Origin: Nelumbo lutea
Taxonomy: Eukaryota > Streptophyta > Magnoliopsida > Proteales > Nelumbonaceae
Reading direction: 5' to 3'
Length of the DNA: 64,000 nucleotides
Assembly: GCA_022828595.1 (NCBI GenBank)
Contig: JAKGHH010000007.1
Span: forward strand, 41,525,973-41,589,972
Under the pieces are notes generated by a model that was given only the letters and a program-made list of their open reading frames with translations, made no database searches and was not told where the DNA came from. The position numbers were made by a program, and so were the translations under genes. This document shows, piece after piece, positions 10,001-21,230 of the stretch (its first letter is position 1; each line of letters starts with the position of its first letter).

Positions 10001-13000
10001 TCCCCTCAACAACTCTCCCATAACAGTCTAAATCTAGAAGAATGACTCTACTCAAAATATTTGACCTGATTATTTCATGTTCAGGTCTCAGCCTCATAAG
10101 GAACTGGTTCACCCTTCTATTCTCAAAATGCTTCTACAGATACTTGACACACTCTGTGGGATCAGATGGATCAGTGTGAACTAGTTCATATTCAGCCCAG
10201 AGATCAATAAAGCCTACATAGTATTCTTGCATCTTTTTATCCTCTTGGCAGTAAGCAAAGATTTCTGATTCAATCTAGTATTGCCATTACATATTGGACT
10301 GATGATAAACCATTTTCAAATAGGAATGCATCTCATATGCTGTTTTCAGTCTCCTCATGGGAACATCAATGTGAGGCAAAATGGAGCTTAGAATCCAGGA
10401 TGCTAATTTTCCGTTGTCCAGCTTTCATTGTGTAAAGGCTTTACTATTTGCTTCATTAGGTTTGCATACAGTCCCATTCAAATAGCATTTGAGTCCATTT
10501 CCCTCAACAAAGAAATTGAAATGGAACTTCACAGGAATAATATCTGTCTTTTACAGCCATCATAAATAAATAAAAGCAACCCAGGGAGTAATGTAGCAGC
10601 ACTTGTATTTGTATTTCAATGTTATTAACCACTTCACTTAAATCAGCAACAATTTAAATATTGAAAGTAGTATCATAGCAACCAAACACATAACTTTCTC
10701 AAAAAAAAAAAAAAAAAATTAGGTCTAAATGTCAAGACAGAAGTAATGCAGACAAACAGCAATGGAATCTGGTCCAGGAGAAGTATATGATCGAACAACT
10801 TCAGCAGAGATATGCCACTCTATTGAGGAATCGAAATCCTCCAAGATCAACCCAGAACAACACCAACCGGATTGTGTGCTGTGTTGACCGTCCAAACCCG
10901 TGAGTTTCAGGACTGTTGAACTGAGGAGAGGATTAAATACCCTCCTGAACAGATTACAAACTCCTATCCAGTAACTGAAAGGTTAAGATACCCTAGGGCA
11001 GCACAAAAACTAGGGTTCCAATATAAATAATGATCGATTGATAAGACATAGAGAACCTCCAACCTGATATGAGAAGATTTCCGGAGAGGGAATTACTCTG
11101 TGCAGTTCAAGTTGGCTACCAAGAAATTTCAGATAAGCAGCTTGAAGACGAATGTAATATATCTATTGAAACTCCTGAGTCTGAAGCAAAAGCAACCAAA
11201 GGTTTAATGTTTGAAGCTTGTATGGCTATTTGGGAAAGAACCAGTCCACAGAAGAAGAAAACTGCTGTCACCCAGGAGAGAAGATCAGAACTCCTCCAAA
11301 CTTTGTCTGATCCCAAAGAAAATTTCTGAGAGAGTAAAACAGGCCTGGGTGACGCAACCAACCGAGTTTCTCTCCAAACAGATGATTTCCAAGAGAGTTC
11401 TAGGAAGACATCTCTTGCTGAAATTGCAGAACAGAGAGCTAGGGTTAGGGTTGATCAGTACAGCCCTATCTTACAGAAATAAGGATATTTACAGAAAATC
11501 CCTTGCAGGGCTAAACAAGAAAATAACAAGAAATAAACTTGTTTATTTGATGGACAATTCAACTTAACATTCTCCTCTATCTACTTGCTTGTTTGGTGTA
11601 AATGAATAATTAATATACACAAGGAGTTCCACTTTTTTTTTTAAATGAGTTCTAGACCTTTCTCATAGATATATAATGTTAGAATTTGAAAAAAAATATA
11701 GACCTTTTTAGTAATTTATAGTTATACTTTTCTATAAACTTGTTCACGAGTCATTCTTAATTCTTTTTGCTGAATGCTTGAATCAGACTCCTGGACATGC
11801 ATTGGGTTCTGATTTCCATGCCCATGTGCATTTGTTACTGGTTTTACTGTTCCATATTATGAAATAACTCTTTTTAATTTCTGACACTGGTCATTACTCG
11901 TTGCAGCATTGTATTCAGAAGCTTCGTTGTATAGGATATGAACAGATGTCAACCATCATTAAAGAAGCTATTAGAGATCAAGTGGACAACTCCATGCCAA
12001 GCTCTGAGAAACTGGTGAAACTTGCAGACTCACTAAGCGTGACATCAAATCAGGAACTTCTAATGGAGGCTGTGGCCCTTGAAAAGGTGAAGGTGAATGC
12101 AGAACAGGCTGAAAAGGATGAAGAGGTGGCATACATAGATCACATGATTGCTCTTGTCACCAACATGCATGACCGTCTTGTTAAGATAATGCAGTCCCAG
12201 AATACTAATGGAGTTACTATCCCTCCTGATTTCTGTTGTCCTCTCTCCCTTGAGTTGATGACAGACCCCGTGATTGTGGCATCAGGACAAACTTATGAGC
12301 GAGCTTTCATAAAAAGATGGCTTGATCTGGGTCTCACTGTTTGCCCCAAGACTCGGCAGACTTTGGCACACACCAATTTAATTCCAAATTATACTGTTAA
12401 AGCACTGATTGCAAGCTGGTGTGAGTCAAATAATGTGAAGCTGCCTGACCCTGCGAAATCAATGAGCTTAAGCCAGCCTTCAGCCCTTCTTGCACATGCA
12501 GATTCCAGTTCCAGAGATACATATAGCCTTCCATATTCAGGTACTCCCACCAGGAGCAACCATCCAAAGTCACCTGAATCTGCTAGGGCTACTTGTTCAC
12601 CACATAAGAACTTTTTTTCATCTAATGGAACACATCTAGAGAGGACTTCCCCTTCACATCCTCAATCTGCATCAGAGAGTGCTCTGACTAGTGGTGGTGG
12701 TAGTAATGGGTTTGGTTTGGATATTGGTAGGATGTCATTAATAGGCTCTGATGATAGGGGGATCAACTCAGAAGAGAGGAATTTAGGTTCAGTTGGCCAA
12801 TCTTCGATGTCGTCAAGAAAAGAACCTGAAGATAGTGCAGTTGATGAGAAGCTTAAGGGACATAATCGAAGTGCTTCAGTCTCCAGCACAGTGTCCAGTA
12901 CAGACTGTGCCCAAGGAACAATTGCAGATGCAAATGAGATCTCACGTGTGTCCAGCGATATGACCCACTACAGCAGTGATGCCTCAGGCGAAGTGTCATC

Positions 13001-14176
13001 AGAACCTCCAGCTCCAGCTGCCTTGGTTCCACCTAGAGAACCAGAGTTCCCATCCCGAATAGCGGAAACACGATCTAGAAGCCAAACCATCTGGCGACGG
13101 CAATCTGATAGGTTTATTCCAAGGATAGTTTCTTCTCCAGCTATTGACACAAGAGCTGATCTTTTGGGAGTTGAAACTGAAGTTAAGAGGTTGGTTGAAG
13201 ACTTGAGGAACACTTCCATTGATGTACAAAGATCTGCCACAACTGAACTACGTCTTCTTACTAAGCACAACATGGATAATCGGATTATAATTGCAGAATG
13301 TGGGGCCATAAGTTTGTTGGTTGGTCTGCTTCACTCAGCAGATAGAAGGACCCAAGAGAATGCCGTTACAGCACTTCTCAACTTGTCAATCAATGACAAC
13401 AACAAAACTTTAATTGCAAATGCAGATGCCATTGATCCCCTCATTCATGTGCTTGAGACAGGAAGTCCTGAGGCAAAGGAGAACTCTGCTGCCACCCTTT
13501 TTAGCCTTTCAGTCATTGAAGAGAATAAGGTCAAGATTGGAAGGTCTGGGGCTATTAGGCCTCTGGTGGAGTTATTAGGCAATGGGACTCCTCGGGGAAA
13601 GAAAGATGCAGCGACAGCTTTGTTTAATCTGTCTATTTATCATGAGAATAAGGCTCGGATTGTGCAGGCTGGTGCAGTAAGATATCTTGTTGAGCTGATG
13701 GACCCAGCAGCTGGAATGGTAGATAAGGCGGTTGCTGTTTTGGCCAACCTTGCCACAATTCATGAGGGGAGGGTTGCTATTGGTCAGGAGAGAGGAATTC
13801 CTGTTCTTGTTGAAGTGGTTGAATTGGGTTCAGCAAGGGGAAAGGAAAATGCCGCTGCAGCACTCCTACAGCTTTGCACAAACAGCCATAAGTTTTGTAG
13901 CTTGGTGCTTCAAGAGGGAGCAGTCCCACCATTAGTGGCACTGTCACAATCGGGCACACCACGGGCCAAAGAAAAGGTATGATTAGATCTGCTTATCACC
14001 CAATTGTAAAGTGAGTAGTTCTTCATCTCAGATGTGCAAAATTTGGCAAGCCCAGCTTGATGATTTGCTCAAATGGTATGCCACCTCATGTATAGAGATT
14101 GCTAACACTGATTTAAAGCATGACTAAAACTGTAAGGTTCTAGGTGGTGCTGATCATCATCATCATCATCATCATC

Positions 14177-14224
<48 letters not shown>

Positions 14225-14496
14225 GCATTAGTATTATTATTAGCATTAGTATTAGTTTGAGTCACATCTAATAGTATGATCTATTACTTATCACATCTAC
14301 ATTCATGTGGAATTAGTAAAGAAGTTATTTTCCTTTTTCTATTTGTTCACCACATTGTCATCTATCTATCCCTCTTCAAGCTTCTTGATGTTGAATAAGG
14401 TGGCTCTTATAAGTTTCAATTCCCTATTCCTTGTAGGCACAGGCACTTCTTAGCTACTTCAGGAACCAGAGGCATGGAAATGCAGGACGGGGTTAA
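6922..14496 (+). CDS. PUB4: PUB4-like plant U-box E3 ubiquitin ligase, 3' part of the gene
   Basis: Three coding exons join in phase: 6922-7038 (39 codons), 11907-13976 (690 codons) and 14437-14496 (19 codons and stop TAA at 14494). All junctions are GT-AG. The product has the end of the N-terminal UND region, a U-box, a long Ser-rich linker and C-terminal ARM repeats, finishing with the family-typical [12 protein letters not shown] tail. U-box proteins of this class recruit E2 enzymes through the U-box and substrates through ARM or UND regions. In Arabidopsis PUB4 acts in meristem, tapetum, chloroplast-turnover and immune signalling. The roughly 100 N-terminal residues expected of the family are not encoded in 1-6921, so the gene either begins outside the window behind transposon-filled introns or is 5'-truncated. 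The visible frame has no stop or indel. Confidence 0.93.
7733..8204 (-). pseudogene. COP2 RNase H C-terminal part
   Basis: Frames 7882-8139 and 7728-8204 together give [18 protein letters not shown] and [22 protein letters not shown], the conserved end of copia RNase H, then [14 protein letters not shown] and a DIFTKGM block. A frame change near 7880 splits it. It directly abuts the integrase-RT linker because RT is deleted. Confidence 0.85.
8215..9420 (-). pseudogene. COP2 integrase and linker with an internal duplication
   Basis: The minus strand encodes a [14 protein letters not shown] zinc motif with a following IIHSDVW first-Asp block (9218-9403), then [11 protein letters not shown] and [17 protein letters not shown] (catalytic Glu) at 8900-9030. 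The same integrase end is repeated at about 8640-8700 (see the duplication entry). The linker at 8215-8469 has the usual Pro/Ser-rich stretch with STRISRPP. Frames are broken in several places. Confidence 0.83.
8464..8998. repeat. Local tandem duplication inside COP2 integrase
   Basis: Two related copies: about 8464-8704 and about 8824-8998. The left parts are 360 bases apart and the right parts (from GAATGTGGGAGGCACA at 8593 and 8888) are 295 apart, so copy two lacks about 65 bases in the middle. Both end at the CACACCATTTTGCT motif of the integrase Glu block. Confidence 0.8.
9722..10560 (-). pseudogene. COP2 gag with zinc knuckles
   Basis: 9722-10021 encodes [14 protein letters not shown] (complete C-X2-C-X4-H-X4-C) and a second knuckle [14 protein letters not shown] whose His is now Tyr. 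From 10030 to about 10560 other frames give UBN2-like gag blocks ([40 protein letters not shown]). Several stops interrupt it. Confidence 0.8.
10730..11569 (-). repeat. Candidate LTR in the PUB4-like intron
   Basis: The 840-bp block has TGTCAAG and CTTAACA ends (near inverted 7-mers, TG...CA). On the minus strand a purine-rich ATAGAGGAGAA precedes the TGTTAAG end like a polypurine tract, and a GGGTATTTAATCC TATA-like motif sits inside near 10930. No coding sequence and no matching target duplication were seen (CTAAA left, TTCTC right). It may be the 3' LTR of an element otherwise lost, or part of COP2. The ORFs at 11069-11567 in it match no known family. Confidence 0.42.
11907..13976 (+). CDS. 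PUB4: PUB4-like main exon: U-box, Ser-rich linker, ARM repeats
   Basis: 690 codons. The first about 100 residues finish the UND region ([16 protein letters not shown]). The U-box is at about 12219-12435: [41 protein letters not shown] and [15 protein letters not shown], with the hydrophobic and charged positions that replace RING zinc ligands. A low-complexity Ser/Thr-rich linker of about 260 residues follows (12436-13220), a probable phosphorylation region. ARM repeats run from about 13240 to the exon end: [82 protein letters not shown] and [15 protein letters not shown]. Donor GT at 13977-13978. Confidence 0.97.
14153..14223. repeat. (ATC)n-(TTA)n microsatellite in the last PUB4-like intron
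   Basis: About eight ATC/CAT units (to 14176) are followed by about 15 TTA units, with interrupted copies to 14255. It lies in the 460-bp last intron (13977-14436), away from splice sites. Confidence 0.95.
14437..14496 (+). CDS. PUB4: PUB4-like last exon
   Basis: It encodes [19 protein letters not shown] and TAA. The acceptor is TTGTAG at 14431-14436. The peptide is the near-invariant C-terminus of the PUB4 group, which makes the splice call secure. Confidence 0.95.
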   Translation, partial: AQALLSYFRNQRHGNAGRG

Positions 14497-15650
14497 TTCG
14501 TGTTCCCAACTTTGTGAGGTAAGTTTTATATAGTGTGTGAATTCCAGTATGGTAAATAGTGCACGTCGGAATTACTGTTGGAATGTTGCTTGCTTGTAAA
14601 AAACCAATTCGTGAAAAGGGGACGATCGGGTGAACTCAAGTTCTTGTATGTGTATATGGTAGACCATTACAGTTTTATGTCAGGCGGTCAAAGATTGCAG
14701 TCTCTGATGTGAGCTCTGGAAAGTGATAGATATTCTTTTTTTATGTGGTTACTATTGTTGGCGGTGGGTTTCTCAAGTTTCTTCCATGCCTTTGATGTAC
14801 ATTTATTTACACTATACTCGGAGACTGCTTTCTTTTGTAACTAGACTCCCTATAAATTTTCTGATAACAAATTTAATCATTCTAATAATAATACTCGAAT
14901 ATCAGGCGATTTAGTGACCATTGACCAAACATCTAAGATCTGTTCTATGCGCCTAGTTGCAAGGCACGAGATGCATTTCAGAGATTATACCCAAGGTTGA
15001 AACTTCAAAGTATCGATATGTATCAGCACCGAGTTCGGATTTCCTGACACGGCTGCAAGGGCTGTGATTCTGTGAGGTGGGTGTGAAGACCAAATTTGTA
15101 AGAGGAAATCTGATTTAATCAGCACCGTAGTGTATGGTGCATCTTGGTTTTAACTTTTCAGAGTCCCTAGTACGCCAATTACTGGACATTTGGCTATAGC
15201 TGATGGTTAATGGCCTTCCTAGACATGTTCAGGTTTAAAGATTGGCACCTGGACTATTTTTCATCCATGAGTATTATTCTAATTGCGTATCAATACTTTG
15301 AACCTTGATTATACCTGGAGTCTTTGACTTCACTAACCAGTAGGGACAAACCATGACCATCAACTGCCAATTTAGCTTTCTTTCTTCATTGTTCTGTTTC
15401 TTTGTGCTTGTACATTGTATATGAATACTCAATTCTTGAACCTTGATTATACCTTCTGGACTTGCCTAAGTATCAGAGACGATCCTTAAACTGCCAAGTA
15501 GTTTTGTTCATTGTTATGTTTCCTCGCGCTTGAGGAATAGGAAAAAAAAAGATTACAGCCTACCACAAGGAATTCGAAGCCAAACTAAGAGTTGTTTTAC
15601 TGTGTAACAGTGTATGTAGTGAAAAAAAGAGCCGATCCTTGAGAGCAAGA
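14497..15650 (+). other. PUB4-like 3' UTR and downstream spacer
   Basis: No coding region. A phrase GAACCTTGATTATACCT occurs twice (about 15299 and 15437). Sequence with poly(A)-signal-like A/T runs occurs near 14840-14900, but the cleavage site cannot be fixed. Confidence 0.5.
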
Positions 15651-15738
15651 TTTAGGCACGTGAAAAAAACGAGTTCACACCGCCGCCCCACAGCATATCC
15701 ACCACTGATAACTTGGGGAGATGTGTTGAATGCGAGTT

Positions 15739-15844
15739 CACATCATATCTCCGCCGTGCATTGGGAACATTTCCCGATGATGGTATCGGTTCGTTGATGT
15801 CATCATTGGTAGATGCTCCCAATACACGGCGGGGATGTGCTGTG
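15739..15844. repeat. Long imperfect hairpin (foldback)
   Basis: Arms 15739-15787 and 15796-15844 are near reverse complements (the CCGCCGTG-ATTGGGA block on the left against TCCCAAT-CACGGCGG on the right) with a spacer of about 8 bases. The GAGTTCACA phrase also appears at about 15670 and, inverted, at about 15876. A 139-residue minus-strand ORF crosses the hairpin but has no recognisable content. Confidence 0.7.
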
Positions 15845-16039
15845 GAACATTGGGGCTCCCCCTTGTGGGTTGCAGATGTGAACTCTTCAAATGCATGCTG
15901 AGATGTGCATGTGGGGGTGTTTGTGGGGCGCTTTGTGTGGAGCGCAAATGTGATCTCTGAAAAAACATATATTGTCCATAGTTTTCTGCCTTCATGAGGA
16001 TAGGACACAAGAGACTGTTTCAGATATTCTATGTCAGAT

Positions 16040-16646
16040 TCAGGTCGGATTATGATTGCAAGTATCACCATGGCACTGCCATGACACCGAAGGCTGTTAT
16101 GACCTCAGGAATGAGATTGAGTCCCTCATCCAATAGGGACACCTGAAAGATTACGTCAACAGTGAAATTCTAGCATCACCGTCAGCAACACCAGTCGACC
16201 CTCGTCTTAGACAAACCTTGGGGGGTTATTGAAGTCATTTCAGATGGCTCATTTTCAAGAGGTGTGACCACGTCGGCCTGAAAGGCCAATGCCCGACAGC
16301 TACATGTTGAGCACAGGACACCGAGAAAACAAAGGCCAAAGGAACTCATCTCTTTCTCTAACGTTGACCTGAAGCGAGTTTCTACACCCCATGATGATGC
16401 ATTAGTGGCTTCAATGATAATTGCCAATTACAAAGTCAGAAGGATCCTTGTAAATAATTGTTCCTCAATTGATGTCTTATTTTACAAGGCATTCGAGAGG
16501 ATGCAATTGACCTCAGGTTGGTTTCAACCTATTGATGTGCCTTTGGTCAGACTTTTCAAGGCATCCATATGACTAGAAGGAAGAATTACCCTACCTCTAA
16601 CTATAGGGACAAAACCTCAACACGTCATCGAGATGATAGAGTTCTT
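16040..16646 (+). pseudogene. GYP1 segment 1: gypsy gag end and aspartic protease region
   Basis: The + strand encodes HDTEGCYDLRNEIESLIQ, the gag end typical of Tat-type gypsy. It is followed by PHDDALVASMIIANYKVRRILV and SSIDVLFYKAFERM, the protease region; the usual D(N)GSSAD is NNCSSID here, so the catalytic Asp is lost. Stops interrupt it. It ends in EMIEFLV, where COPA-a begins. The same element continues at 25076. Confidence 0.85.
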
Positions 16647-18579
16647 GGTATGCCATTAGCTTAAATTAGAATGATGTACTTTATGAGTTTATTGTAAATA
16701 AATAAAAGTGCATATTTGATTCATGTTCCCTTGGTATATTTCTGTGTAATACCCTTAAACTGGACACTTAATGAGACTCGTGTTAGTTTAGAATGTTCAC
16801 AGCCAATGGGTCAGTCTGGGTGACCTATCCTTATAAGGCTGACACTATGGTGGCACCAATCCGGTTGGGGTGGCTTGTCTCAGCCACCGGGGTGAGACCC
16901 TAGGCACATACAATGTAGGATTAATTGAATCTTTAAACTAGACCAGATTTCTAGTATTGCCCTAGATCTTGGAGATTGATGGGCTAAACTGAAAAGTTAC
17001 ACCGAACCCCAACACTCGATTATGATACTACACTATGTGTCGGATTGGGCTGTCTTTGATGTATAATTCAGTGAGATCCTTAATGGGGGTCAAACCCTGG
17101 GTATGTTGGGACAGTCTGAGAATTCATTTGAGTGGGTGATCATAGTGACAGGATCAGCCCCTTTGTCGGACAAAGGTAATGGTCGGGGATGCACTCTCAC
17201 TTATGGAAACTAAGACTGCCGGCAGTTGATTTCAATTGTTGAGATTTGTTTTGCAAAATATCTTTTATATGAGATATAAAAGTATATATATATATATATA
17301 TATTATGGTTTTTAAAATATTTGCAAAATGTTTCAATTCTCGGGATCCATATATGCAGAGAGTGCAACACTGTTCCTTGCAGTCGAGGGAGAGGTCATTT
17401 CTTGTCGGGCAGTGTTTGATCGTTATGGGCTGAGAGGTTAAGTGTAAGACAATTGCGGGTAATACCTGATGGGCTAATCTTGCATTTGTTGACATTCCCT
17501 AGGTGTTACAACGTGGCTTAGCCCAGGGACCACTTAGGGTAAGTGTTGGGCCCGTAGAGCCCATTTGATGGGTTTTAGGGGGTGCACTGTCCATAGCGTT
17601 GTATTCGGCCAGACCTTGTAACAAAGGCTGGGCGGTATCCATGTGGCTAATGTGTAGATCAATCCCACGCCATACAAGGAAGCCCAACTGGGCAGCAGTT
17701 AGGAATGATGAGTGAATACATAACCTTAATGGGCCTAAAGCCCATTTCGAACTGGGCTATTTAGTAAGTTAATTATGGGGCGAATTCTGAGATAGATTAG
17801 CAGATAGGATAGGGTCTTAACCCCATCCACTCAGAGATTCTAGATCTGAATATGATTCAGAGCTAGAAACCTCCTAATGAGATTAGGAGAATGTTGATCT
17901 AATCTGCAGATAAGATAAGGGTTTATCCTTATCACCTAAAATGATGTTTGATCCAAATTTGATTTGGATCAGCAGCTCTTAATTGGATTTGGAGCTGATC
18001 CTTTAAGGTTACAAAAGGAGGGGGTGGCAACTTTTAGAAGACACACATACTCAATTCCTCTTCAGAGCTGAAATCACAAAAGGAAGAATTAAGCAACCTT
18101 GCAGAATTCTTTTTTGCCGCCTCCTTGTTCTTGCCGCCCAAGTTTGCCAGTTCGATCTCCAGTTGTGAGAGAAGTCAAGATTTGATCTTGACGTTAGTTT
18201 TTTGTGAAAGGATTGATAGGAAGCTGTGCTCACGTGCCATCCTGTTGTTTCTTGCGAAGAACAGTGTTCTTGGAGAAGAACATTGCTGATTCTGCTCCAT
18301 CCTAAACTGCGTTATATTCAGTGGGAGCAGTCTTTGGATCATTCCTTGGGCGTGAACACCCTCATTGGGGGATAATATTTATTTGTATCAGGTATACCTC
18401 TCTCCTACTCCTTTTGGTTCAGATCTGGTTTAGTTTACGGTTCAAGATTGATCATTGAAAATATGATTTTCTAAATAGGGAATGCGATTTCCAGTTGAAG
18501 GGAGAGAAAAATTTTTGAAATTCGCCCCCTTTATTCCGCAAGATTTGGGCGTCCATACGATGGATCTCTCATCCCTTCA
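16647..18579 (+). repeat. COPA-a 5' LTR, about 1.93 kb
   Basis: It matches copies b (28178-30116) and c (40595-42525) along its length and ends ...CATCCCTTCA one base before the primer-binding site. The first about 18 bases expected from the family start (TGTTAGACAG...) are lost or diverged; it starts at TGCCATTAGC. It holds a variable TA run (about 17281-17303) and a Trp/Gly-rich pseudo-ORF shared by all copies. Confidence 0.88.
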
Positions 18580-18580
18580 G

Positions 18581-18592
18581 TGGTATCAGAGC
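18581..18592 (+). other. COPA-a primer-binding site
   Basis: TGGTATCAGAGC, an exact initiator-Met tRNA complement, one base after the LTR. Confidence 0.92.
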
Positions 18593-20372
18593 CATGGTTC
18601 AAATCTTGAACCAATTTGTTTCATATCTGAATTTGCGCAAATTGGCCGAAGGCGTTATACCCGATTTGCGCAAATAAGGGTTTTGAGAAATTTCTTCCCA
18701 AAATTATGGGCAAATAATTTGATATTAATTTTTATATAAATCTGATTATTGTTTAGAATTATTCTTTATGATTTTCTTGTATTATAGGCTATTCATACAC
18801 GAGGAGATCGAAGTCTTGATTTGCATAGGGAACCTGCGATTTTTTAGATTGTGGATTATTTTTATTACATTTGATCTGTAAAATAATTTTTTTTAATTTT
18901 TTAGACTGAATGTATAGGTATTTGATTTGATGTAATTATTAATAGAAATTAGGATTTCTATTTATTTTATTTTGGATCGAAGATGGCAGCGCAAGGAAAG
19001 AGATTTTGCAGATGGAAGAATCGCAATCTGTGATTTGCAGTTTATGAAATTGCAAACTGTGATCTAACATCTGTTTTGAAGGATGGATTGTGCGAACATC
19101 CTTGTTTGACTGATTCTTGATTTTCTTTTATCAGTGTTTAATTTCATATTAGTTTTTGAATGAAAGATTTAATTAAAGATCAAACCCTAGACCCATTCGA
19201 ACCAAGATTGGTTCAAATTGTTTGGACAAAATCTAGGGTTCAATTAAGGCTGAAAGTCAGCCCTAATTTTTCCCACTCATGGGCCTGAGGATTGATATTT
19301 AATTAAAAGGTTAATTCGGCCCAACCTGTGAAGGCCCAGTTTTAAATGGTTAAAACTGCTAAAAGCCCACTTTGCGGATAAAGCTATATGGGCCGAACCC
19401 ATCAACCCTAATTCGACCCATATGCCTAGATAATATTAATGGTTAATATTATGGATTCAAAATGTGCTTCAAATGAGCTTTACAGATAACTAATTGATTG
19501 GATCAGTTTATCCTTGCATGTGATGTATGGAGGTGTGATGTGCTATGTACATGGGCCATAAGTACTTGGCCCATGCTCAATCGACAGTGGCTCTTGCGCA
19601 CACCATAGTTGAATGCACATCATTGCCATGGTGTCCCTTTTGGTCATTGGATAACCTCTGTCAATGGTGGGCCCCACACCTCTTGGAGAGGTTACGTACG
19701 AAACCCTAGCCGATTTAGGCTTATCGAAATCTGGCTTTATGAAAGTCAGTGGGAGCCACTTTGGTTTGACCTAGATCAAACTAGGGCATAATTGACTGTT
19801 CCCTCCAACTAATATGAGTGCATGAAATAGGGATATTCATATGATGAACTCTCTAAATGCCTTCCATCATTAGCATAAGGATGGGTCCTTCAGTAATGAG
19901 GAAATGCACCAGAAAATGAGCTATCCATTTGCTATTGGGCTTGTTCGAGTGTTTCATAAGATGATAGGGGTGTCATAGACCGACGTTGGAGGGGCTTCAC
20001 CAGAAAATGGGAACTCTCTCACAGTACATTGGCATTCACGAATATGATGGGTGAGCACTCACTAGACAGAAAGGTTTACCTGAAAATGGCTATGAACCTT
20101 GTCTGACAGAGGCCAAAAGGGAAAACTCATATGATGAGTGGATATGATCCTTCAAAGAAAGGTTGTGGGGTTTTGCAGCTGAAACAATTGGCTCCATCCA
20201 CCCTATGTGATTTCCCACATTTCCAGAGACAACTCGTTGTCTCCGTCTCTAAGAAATGAGGGAAATCTCAGAGATGAATAAATGAGAATGGAGCGTAGAT
20301 TAAAATCCATATCTATGTAATGAACATGAATCAAATTAGGTTGTGGACTGATGTTTGCTCTTTTATCAGAAA
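18593..20372 (+). other. COPA-a untranslated leader, about 1.78 kb
   Basis: No ORF of note between the primer-binding site and the gag ATG at 20373. A similar long leader precedes gag in copy c (42539-44229), so it is a family trait and not an insertion. Confidence 0.7.
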
Positions 20373-21230
20373 ATGACAAACGGACAATTTGCAAAGCTTC
20401 TTGACGACAACAAGCTTAAGGGCCCAAACTATACTGACTGGTACAGGAAACTTATGTTGGTCTTAACCTCTGAAAAGTTGGATAAGGTAGCTAAGAATCC
20501 TACCCTGGATCATCCGGGAGATAGGGCTTCTGAGGCCCGGAGAAGAGAATACCAAGAATGGGAGGAGAAAAACTCCCTTGCGGACAATCCAATTCAGAGG
20601 CAATTCGATCAGATCGAACTTGATAAGGACGTATTGGACAGTCTCAAGACAATGTACGAAGAGCAGAATCGTTATACTCGGCAGAAGGTCTTGAAACAAC
20701 TCATGACCACGCAGATGTCCAAGGGCCAACAAGTTCACGACCATTTTCTCCGAATGATGGGTTATATCAATGAACTAGAGGCTCTTGGATCCGGGCTGGA
20801 TCTGGTAACACAGATCAATGCTATTCTCAACTCTCAGCCTCCATCCTTTAATCCATTAATCATGAATTACAACATGAACAAGCTGAACGTCAGCTTGTAG
20901 GAACTCAGCAATATGTTGCAGAGGGCCGAAGAATTGATTAAAAAGGATGAGCCCATTGCCATGCTTGTTGAAACTAGCAAATCGGGCAAGAAAAAGAAGG
21001 CAAAGAGAAAGCCCCAGAAGAAGGCTGCCAAACCCAAGAAGCAGAGGAAGGACAAGGCATCGGATGCCTGTCACTTCTACAAGAAGACCGACCACTGGAA
21101 AATGAACTATCCTGCCTACCTGGAATCCAGGAAATGTAATCTCGAAACTTGCGTTATAGAAACCAACTTATTGGTAGCTTCTGCGTCCTGGTGTATTGAC
21201 TCCGGGGTTGCAACTCATGCGTGTAACTAA
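20373..21230 (+). pseudogene. COPA-a gag
   Basis: The ATG at 20373 opens MTNGQFAKLLDDNKLKGPN, then YTDWYRKLMLVL, a UBN2-type copia gag, and continues through HDHFLRMMGYINELEALG. A TAG at 20898 interrupts VSL-ELSN where a CAG codon is expected. A Lys-rich stretch follows, then a knuckle reading CHFYKKTDHWKMNY, in which two of three Cys are now Tyr; copy c keeps the complete C-X2-C-X4-H-X4-C. Confidence 0.9.

Larger units (their letters stand above)
7727..10565 (-). mobile_element. COP2: Ty1/copia remnant inside the PUB4-like intron
   Basis: Minus-strand order from 10565 down: gag, zinc knuckles, pre-integrase and integrase, linker, RNase H end, polypurine tract (7734-7745, TTTGAGGGGGAG on the minus strand), then the start of a 3' LTR reading TGTTAAGAG from 7733. 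The whole RT domain is missing between the linker (about 8215) and RNase H (about 8204). No intact 5' LTR was recognised on the right. The outer LTR end to the left was not found either; a TATA-like tattTAAA near 7220-7230 suggests it reaches about there. Confidence 0.85.
7039..11906 (+). other. PUB4: Intron of the PUB4-like gene, enlarged by retrotransposons
   Basis: A 4.87-kb GT-AG intron. Most of it is a minus-strand copia remnant (about 7730-10560) and a candidate LTR (10730-11569). Sequence at 7039-7200 and 11570-11906 looks like original intron; the last part is T-rich and ends TTGCAG. Confidence 0.8.

Noticed and set aside
11069..11567. Overlapping + strand ORFs in the PUB4-like intron
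   Set aside because: They lie within a candidate LTR, share no homology with known families and have no splice-consistent link to the PUB4-like frame.
15652..16071. 139-codon minus-strand ORF
   Set aside because: It spans the hairpin and the antisense of gypsy gag; composition and lack of motifs suggest chance.
18581..18592. tRNA-like sequence
   Set aside because: Only the 12-base primer complement is present; there is no cloverleaf or A/B box.
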